DNA of 32,316 nt. It comes from JACRNA01 sp964366335. GTDB lineage: Bacteria; Patescibacteriota; Microgenomatia; CAZETR01; Amesbacteraceae. The stretch covers positions 1 through 32,316 of the forward strand of contig CAYITQ010000006.1 in assembly GCA_964366335.1 (NCBI GenBank). The letters are read 5' to 3'. Within the stretch, counting starts at the first letter, position 1; each line of letters begins with the position of its first letter. Below the pieces are notes generated by a model, which worked only from the letters and a program-made list of their open reading frames with translations, did no database searches and was not told the origin of the DNA. The position numbers and the translations under genes are program-made. Shown piece after piece: positions 28,699 to 32,316 of the stretch.

Positions 28699-30215
28699 AT
28701 GGGAAAAGTTACAGGCATCTTTGGTCCTATTGCGGAGGTGGAGTTTCTCGATAATCCACCTGCCATTTTGGATCTTTTGGTCAATGATAAAGAGGGGGTG
28801 AATTNNNNNNNNNNNNNNNNNNNNNNNNNNNNNNNNNNNNNNNNNNNNNNNNNNNNNNNNNNNNNNNNNNNNNNNNNNNNNNNNNNNNNNNNNNNNNNNN
28901 NNNNGATAATCCACCTGCCATTTTGGATCTTTTGGTCAATGATAAAGAGGGGGTGAATTTGCAAGTCTATTCTTCATCACGCAAAGACGCTTATTACTGT
29001 CTGGTTTTGTCCGGCACAGACAAGATCACCCGGGGCATGCCAATGACCAACACCAACTCATCTTTGGCCATTCCGGTGGGTGGGGAAATTCTGGGCCGGG
29101 TCATTGATATTTTTGGCCATCCGGTGGACGGAGGGGAAGAAATAAAAACTAGGCAGACCCGGAACTTATTGCATCCGGCTCCGGGATTATCTCACATCCA
29201 GCCCAAACAAGAGATTTGGGAGACGGGAATTAAAGTGATTGATTTATTTGCTCCGCTCCTGCGGGGTGGCAAAATGGGGTTGTTTGGCGGGGCGGGAGTG
29301 GGGAAAACCCTATTATTATCAGAAATTCTTCATAATGTGGTGGGCGATAATACCCAAGACAATGTTTCGGTCTTTGCCGGAGTGGGTGAGCGGACCCGTG
29401 AGGGCCATGAACTGGTCGAAGAGCTGGCCCAGCGCAAAGTCTTGTCTTCAACAGCTTTGGTTTTTGGGGCCATGGGCGAGAATGCGGCCATAAGATTTCT
29501 CACCGCTTTGGCCGGAGTGACCATCGCCGAGCATTTCCGGGATGTCATGCACAAAAATGTCCTATTTTTCATTGATAATGTTTTCCGGTTTGCCCAAGCC
29601 GGCAATGAAATGGCGACTCTGATGAATACTATTCCCTCGGAAGATGGCTATCAGGCGACCTTGGCTTCAGAAATGGCCGGCTTTCACGAGCGCTTGGTGT
29701 CCACGGATGCCGGAGTAATCTCGGCTATTGAAGCCATTTATATTCCCTCGGATGATATTTTGGATCATGGCGTGCAATCGATTTTTCCCTATTTGGATTC
29801 AGTCGTCACGCTTTCGCGCCGGGTATATCAGGAGGGGAGATTGCCGGCCATTGATGTGCTGACTTCCGGTTCCTCGGCTCTGACATCTGGGGTCGTTGGT
29901 AAACAGCACTATCAGACCGCCACCCGGGCCCAAGCCATGCTGAAGCGGGGCGAAGGTTTGGAACGGATGGTGTCATTGGTCGGTGAGTCGGAATTATCTG
30001 CCGAAAACCAGCTACTGTTCAAGCGGGCCAAAAAAATCAAAAACTTTATGACCCAGGCGTTTTTTGTGGCCGCAATGCAAACCGGCCGGCCGGGCCAATA
30101 TGTTCCGGTCAAAGAAACGGTTGAAGATGTGGCTAATATTATGGAGGGAAAATTTGATTCAGTTCCTGAGGAAAAATTTCTGTATGTTGGATCAGCCAGA
30201 AATATAACAGCATAA
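28699..30215 (+). CDS. atpD: F-type ATPase subunit beta (interrupted only by an assembly gap)
   Basis: Catalytic subunit. The P-loop GGAGVGKT, catalytic Glu in GERTREGHE, and LFFIDNVFRFAQAG are intact. The conserved LLGRMPSAVGYQPTL segment reads LMNTIPSEDGYQATL, and the DELSEED loop is changed to ESELSAEN, so coupling may differ. A 100-N gap (28805-28904) lies between identical 55-bp copies (28750-28804 and 28905-28959); removing 155 bp gives a continuous 453-aa frame. The ATG abuts the right arm of cassette 2 with no Shine-Dalgarno site. Confidence 0.94.
28805..28904. other. 100-N scaffold gap with duplicated 55-bp flanks
   Basis: As in tyrS, the 55 bases on both sides are identical and collapsing them restores the atpD frame exactly. 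Confidence 0.87.
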
Positions 30216-30698
30216 ATCCGAATATCGAAATCCGAAATACGAAACAAATTCAAAATTAAATCAAATGACCGAAATACAAAACAAAAAAATATATGATTTG
30301 GAGGCAAGAACGCAAGAGTTTGCCAGACGATGTCGTAATTTAATAAAACAACTACCAAAAGTCACGACTAATTATGAGGATGGTTCCCAATTGACCCGGT
30401 CTTCCGGATCGGTGGCGGCCAATTATATTGAAGCCAACGAAGCCCTAAGTAAAAAAGATTTTATTATGAGAATAAAAATATCCAGAAAAGAATCAAAAGA
30501 GAGCCGTTTGTGGTTAAATTTAATAGACACTCAACAAATTAAAGATTTGGAATTAGAAAGACAGGCGTTGATTAAAGAAGCAACTGAGTTGATGAATATT
30601 TTTGGTTCTATTATTAGAAAATCCGAATAGTTTGAAAAATTATGTATTTGGTAATTAATTATTGTTTCGGATTTCGATATTCGAATTTCGAATTTTAG
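30214..30698 (+). mobile_element. Inverted-repeat cassette with a four-helix-bundle gene (copy 3), between atpD and atpC
   Basis: The left arm (30214-30263) and right arm (30655-30698) are inverted repeats of the cgaaat family; cgaatatcgaaatccgaaa is shared, and the left arm carries one extra heptamer. The cassette fills the gap between the atpD stop and the atpC start. The same arms occur without a gene at 247-374 and as a hairpin inside argS. Confidence 0.68.
30265..30630 (+). CDS. Four-helix-bundle (S23/IVS-encoded type) protein, copy 3
   Basis: The protein has 121 aa. YDLEARTQEFARRCRNL, SSGSVAANYIEANEALSKKDF and KISRKESKESRLWLNL keep the family pattern but differ clearly from copies 1 and 2, so this copy did not arise by recent local duplication. 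The ATG follows the left arm directly. Function unknown. Confidence 0.85.
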   Translation: MTEIQNKKIYDLEARTQEFARRCRNLIKQLPKVTTNYEDGSQLTRSSGSVAANYIEANEALSKKDFIMRIKISRKESKESRLWLNLIDTQQIKDLELERQALIKEATELMNIFGSIIRKSE

Positions 30699-30703
30699 GT
30701 TAT

Positions 30704-30949
30704 ATGTTAAAAGTATTGGTCAGAGATAGAGAGGGGGTCAAGTTTAATGGTGGAGCGGTGGCGGTGTCCTCAGTAAACGCGGCCGGCCCTTTTGATATTT
30801 TGCCCGGACACACCAATTTTATTTCCCTGATTAGAAAAAGAGTCAGTGTGACCGAAGCTGGGGGTAAAAAGACAGAGTTTAATCTGGAATCCGGGGTGAT
30901 CCAGGTACTTAAAGATCAGGTTAATGTCTATCTCGGAGTAGAAATGTAG
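30704..30949 (+). CDS. atpC: F-type ATPase subunit epsilon, beta-sandwich domain only
   Basis: The protein has 81 aa against about 130-140. GPFDILPGHTNFISLI is the conserved part of the N-terminal beta-sandwich that contacts gamma and the rotor. The C-terminal helical domain, which inhibits ATP hydrolysis in many bacteria, is absent. A start at 30662 would begin inside the inverted repeat, so 30704 (MLKVLVRDREG) is used. Confidence 0.88.
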   Translation: MLKVLVRDREGVKFNGGAVAVSSVNAAGPFDILPGHTNFISLIRKRVSVTEAGGKKTEFNLESGVIQVLKDQVNVYLGVEM

Positions 30950-30954
30950 CCAAA

Positions 30955-31079
30955 AATTCAAATGACAAATTCACAAACATCAAATGAAAATCAAAATTCA
31001 AGTCCAAAAATGAAGTTTTGTTTTTTGTTATTTGAATTTGATTTGTGAATTTGTGAATTTAAATTTTGAATTTTATTAT
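30955..31079. mobile_element. Deletion relic of cassette type 1 (MITE-like)
   Basis: The left 46 nt (attcaaatgac... to ...ttcaa) match the left arm of cassette 1 with one mismatch, and the right half (aaaatgaag... through atttgtgaattt) matches its right arm and 3' flank. The four-helix-bundle gene between them has been lost. It lies between atpC and the M16 peptidase gene and appears to supply that gene's start. Confidence 0.75.
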
Positions 31080-32316
31080 TTAGATAACGGGGTTCGGGTG
31101 ATGTTGGTACCAATAAGTGGAGTTCAAAGTGTGGCTTTGGGAGTTTATGTGCGGGCGGGGACACGGGACGAGACAGAAAAGAACAATGGCATTGCCCATT
31201 TTTTGGAACACATGGTATTTAAGGGCAGCAAAAATTATTCTACACCCGAATCCATGATGGTTTTGGAAGCGACGGGTGGCTATAAAAATGCCGGAACCGC
31301 CCAAGAATATACGATGTATGAGGCGAAACTACCGGCCGATAAATTTGATCTGGGTCTGGATATTTTGTCCGATATTGTTTTAAACCCGTTATTGAAGGAT
31401 ATTGATATCCAAAAAGAAAAGAATACGATTTTAGAAGAAATCAAGCGCCGGCATGACCAGAGTGAAGAATTGGTCGTGGAAGAGTTTTTTCACTTGCGTG
31501 GTCTGACTACTTTGGGAACACCGGAGAGTGTAAAGGTCCTGTCCAAGGGCCAGTTTGATAGCTATCATCAGTCTAATTATACGAGTGCTAATATTGTGAT
31601 TTGTGTAACTGGTAAGTTTGATCCCGCCTCCGTTAAACATAAGATATCCCAAGCTTTTCTTAAGTTACCTAAGAATCCTATAAATACCTGGTCCCCACCC
31701 ATAAAACTAACCGGACCACTAATTAAGATTATTGAGAAACCGGACGAAAAACAAGTCCAGCTTGTTTTGGGCGGTGAAGCTTTTGGTATGACCGATCCCC
31801 GGCGCTTTGCTCTGGCTGTATTATTTAGAATTTTGGATTTTGGTTTGTCTGGGCGGTTATTTAAAGCTATCAGGATAGACCGGAATTTGGCATATAGTAT
31901 AAATGCAGGCACAGATTTGGACTCTGATCATGGCTCGTGGTTGGTTACCGCCGGCGTCAGTCCGGAGAATCTAAAAGAGCTCATCCTAATAGTACTTAAG
32001 GAACTTAAGAAACTTAAAGATTCACCACTTAAGGAGAGCGAACTGGCCGACGCCAAAGAAAAAGTTCGGGTGCCCTTGCTGTTTTCGCTCGAAAGTCCGC
32101 TGTCACAAATGGAATTCTACGCCCAGCAAGCTCTTTTCAGGCCCCAAGAAATATTAACCCACGAGCAGGCCATAGAAAAAGTCAAAGCAGTGACCACGGC
32201 GGAAGTCCAATCTGTTGCCCGCGACTTGTTTGTGACTTCAAATCTCAATTTGGTCCTGGTGGGACCGGTTTCGAAATTCGATATTCGTATTTCGGATTTA
32301 TATGATATTATTCAGA
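31053..32316 (+). CDS. M16-family zinc peptidase, 3' end outside the window
   Basis: The conserved HFLEH (HxxEH) zinc motif is 33 residues after the ATG at 31101, with the usual downstream acidic residues in EEIKRRHDQ and a second half typical of M16B processing peptidases (SGRLFKAIR, then NLAYSINAG). The family normally begins with a strand ...LDNGVRV before this, which is open in frame from a GTG at 31053 (NLNFEFYYLDNGVRVML); that codon lies in the right arm of the repeat relic. The last visible codons (VSKFDIRIS) come from another repeat arm. It probably cleaves peptides; partner and location unknown. Confidence 0.85.
   Translation, partial: MNLNFEFYYLDNGVRVMLVPISGVQSVALGVYVRAGTRDETEKNNGIAHFLEHMVFKGSKNYSTPESMMVLEATGGYKNAGTAQEYTMYEAKLPADKFDLGLDILSDIVLNPLLKDIDIQKEKNTILEEIKRRHDQSEELVVEEFFHLRGLTTLGTPESVKVLSKGQFDSYHQSNYTSANIVICVTGKFDPASVKHKISQAFLKLPKNPINTWSPPIKLTGPLIKIIEKPDEKQVQLVLGGEAFGMTDPRRFALAVLFRILDFGLSGRLFKAIRIDRNLAYSINAGTDLDSDHGSWLVTAGVSPENLKELILIVLKELKKLKDSPLKESELADAKEKVRVPLLFSLESPLSQMEFYAQQALFRPQEILTHEQAIEKVKAVTTAEVQSVARDLFVTSNLNLVLVGPVSKFDIRISDLYDIIQ
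32269..32299. repeat. Single repeat arm inside the M16 peptidase coding region
   Basis: tttcgaaattcgatattcg and the following bases match the right arm of the cgaaat family (30655-30698). It is translated in frame as part of the peptidase's last visible residues. Confidence 0.6.

Noticed and set aside
23653..30698. Diversity-generating retroelement (Avd-like proteins)
   Set aside because: The four-helix-bundle proteins resemble Avd, but no reverse transcriptase, template repeat or variable repeat is present.
1..32316. Alternative genetic code (UGA as glycine)
   Set aside because: Well-defined genes such as uppS, atpG and comEA end at TGA in the right place, and no conserved domain reads through one.

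Overview
The window looks like a scaffold piece from a Candidate Phyla Radiation (Patescibacteria) bacterium, most likely Microgenomates-like. This rests on gene content, not on a database search: compact, often shortened housekeeping proteins; an archaeal/eukaryal-type ProRS; ComEA/ComEC beside aminoacyl-tRNA synthetase genes; many four-helix-bundle (S23/IVS-type) proteins; and very short intergenic regions. TGA is used as a stop (for example uppS and atpG), so this is not the UGA-glycine code of Gracilibacteria/Absconditabacteria.

Layout. 1-457: end of a zinc-ribbon gene and two tRNA-Ala genes (CGC and GGC anticodons, both G3:U70) separated by palindromic repeats. 469-5853: accessory genes, namely a Fic protein, small membrane proteins, an SLH-domain surface protein, a degenerate REP-type transposase-like protein and a wHTH/nucleotidyltransferase pair resembling a toxin-antitoxin system. 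5858-13701: leuS-comEA-comEC-argS-glycosyltransferase cluster, then a WecG/TagA glycosyltransferase and a small CDP-alcohol phosphatidyltransferase. 13691-16312 (minus strand): a tyrosine T-box riboswitch followed directly by tRNA-Tyr, an unrecognised gene and tyrS. 16300-19618: a small structured RNA, a NYN-domain gene, a second T-box, a small ORF without a normal start codon, a CsaA-like gene and proS. 19733-22442: two tandem AbiEi/AbiEii-type systems. 22449-23651: uppS with a long C-terminal extension. 24365-30949: an F-type ATPase cluster (odd membrane protein, atpF, atpH, atpA, atpG, atpD, atpC) without recognisable subunit a or a normal subunit c. The window ends inside an M16 peptidase gene.

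Two themes recur. (1) Three four-helix-bundle genes each sit inside an AT-rich inverted-repeat cassette inserted between neighbouring genes, two of them inside the ATPase operon. Gene-less relics and single arms of the same repeat families occur between the tRNA-Ala genes, inside argS, after atpC and at the ends of several coding regions. The arms are built from roughly 7-bp degenerate units. This resembles the intervening sequences (IVS) of 23S rRNA but placed in protein operons, and it is the best candidate here for an undescribed system. (2) Many genes start 6-9 nt after a good -10 box, so much of this genome appears to be read from leaderless mRNAs.

Two 100-N gaps (in tyrS and atpD) are flanked by identical 55-bp copies. 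Collapsing each restores one intact reading frame, so both look like scaffolding artefacts. All assignments come from reading the sequence; no homology search or RNA folding program was run.
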